Part shown: one piece after another, positions 8,910-8,925 of the stretch
Layout: every line of letters begins with the position of its first letter
Numbering within the stretch: position 1 is the stretch's first letter
Source of the DNA: Burkholderiales bacterium
Lineage (GTDB): Bacteria > Pseudomonadota > Gammaproteobacteria > Burkholderiales > Burkholderiaceae_E
Reading direction: 5' to 3'
DNA length: 8,925 bases
NCBI GenBank assembly: GCA_020348765.1
Contig: CP070753.1
Location: 2,676,335 to 2,685,259 of the forward strand
Position numbers and translations under genes: made by a program
The notes under the pieces: generated by a model
Databases searched by the model: none
What the model saw: only the letters and a program-made list of their open reading frames with translations
What the model was told of the DNA's origin: nothing

Positions 8910-8925
8910 ACGGCGACCCGACCAT
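8906..8925 (+). CDS. mrpG: Start of a probable mrpG (3' partial)
   Basis: GTG at 8906 overlaps the mrpF stop (GTGA) and encodes (M)NGDPT before the window ends. The operon order predicts mrpG here, which encodes the last small subunit of the antiporter. No clear Shine-Dalgarno precedes it. An in-frame ATG could also begin at 8924 if the next base is G. The identity rests on gene order, as only six codons are visible. Confidence 0.5.

Overview
The window is very GC-rich, with GC-biased third codon positions, and is densely packed with genes. Codon style, gene types and the group 2 (A-B fused) Mrp operon suggest a proteobacterium, most likely a betaproteobacterium of the Burkholderiales. That placement is inferred from gene content and composition; the window has no rRNA or other marker gene to confirm it.

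Layout. (1) Bases 1-932, plus strand: the 3' part of a WecA/WbpL-type polyprenyl-phosphate sugar-1-phosphate transferase, cut by the left edge. (2) Bases 964-2109, minus strand, convergent with gene 1: a class I-like polyphosphate kinase 2 with an unusually long basic N-terminal tail. (3) Bases 2110-2365: a divergent intergenic region holding a perfect TTGAC-N4-GTCAA palindrome of FNR/CRP-family geometry placed to act on ppk2, a 10-bp palindrome and a weak promoter candidate facing right. (4) Bases 2366-2983, plus strand: a CIA30-domain protein (family of the complex I assembly factor NDUFAF1) with a predicted signal peptide. (5) Bases 2984-3208: a spacer with a stem-loop after the CIA30 gene, an extended -10 promoter candidate, a small hairpin and a 13-codon leader reading frame ending 4 nt before the next gene. 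(6) Bases 3209 to the right edge, plus strand: a Mrp-type monovalent cation/proton antiporter operon in the order mrpA-B (fused), C, D, E, F, then the first codons of mrpG.

The Mrp genes work as one membrane complex. MrpA and MrpD are homologous to the proton-pumping NuoL/M/N subunits of complex I, MrpC resembles NuoK, and E, F and G are small subunits needed for assembly and transport. All junctions overlap by a few bases except E/F (13 nt), so translation is probably coupled throughout. The complex would export Na+ (or K+) in exchange for protons, supporting cation tolerance and pH homeostasis. The CIA30 gene beside an operon evolutionarily related to complex I is suggestive, but a functional link is unproven.

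I see no mobile element, CRISPR array, tRNA or rRNA, and no clearly new multi-gene system. The points most worth a second look are the palindrome upstream of ppk2, the leader reading frame before a mrpA that lacks a Shine-Dalgarno, the 12-bp in-frame repeat array in mrpC, the loss of His/Lys residues in one MrpD helix, and the CIA30-Mrp neighbourhood.
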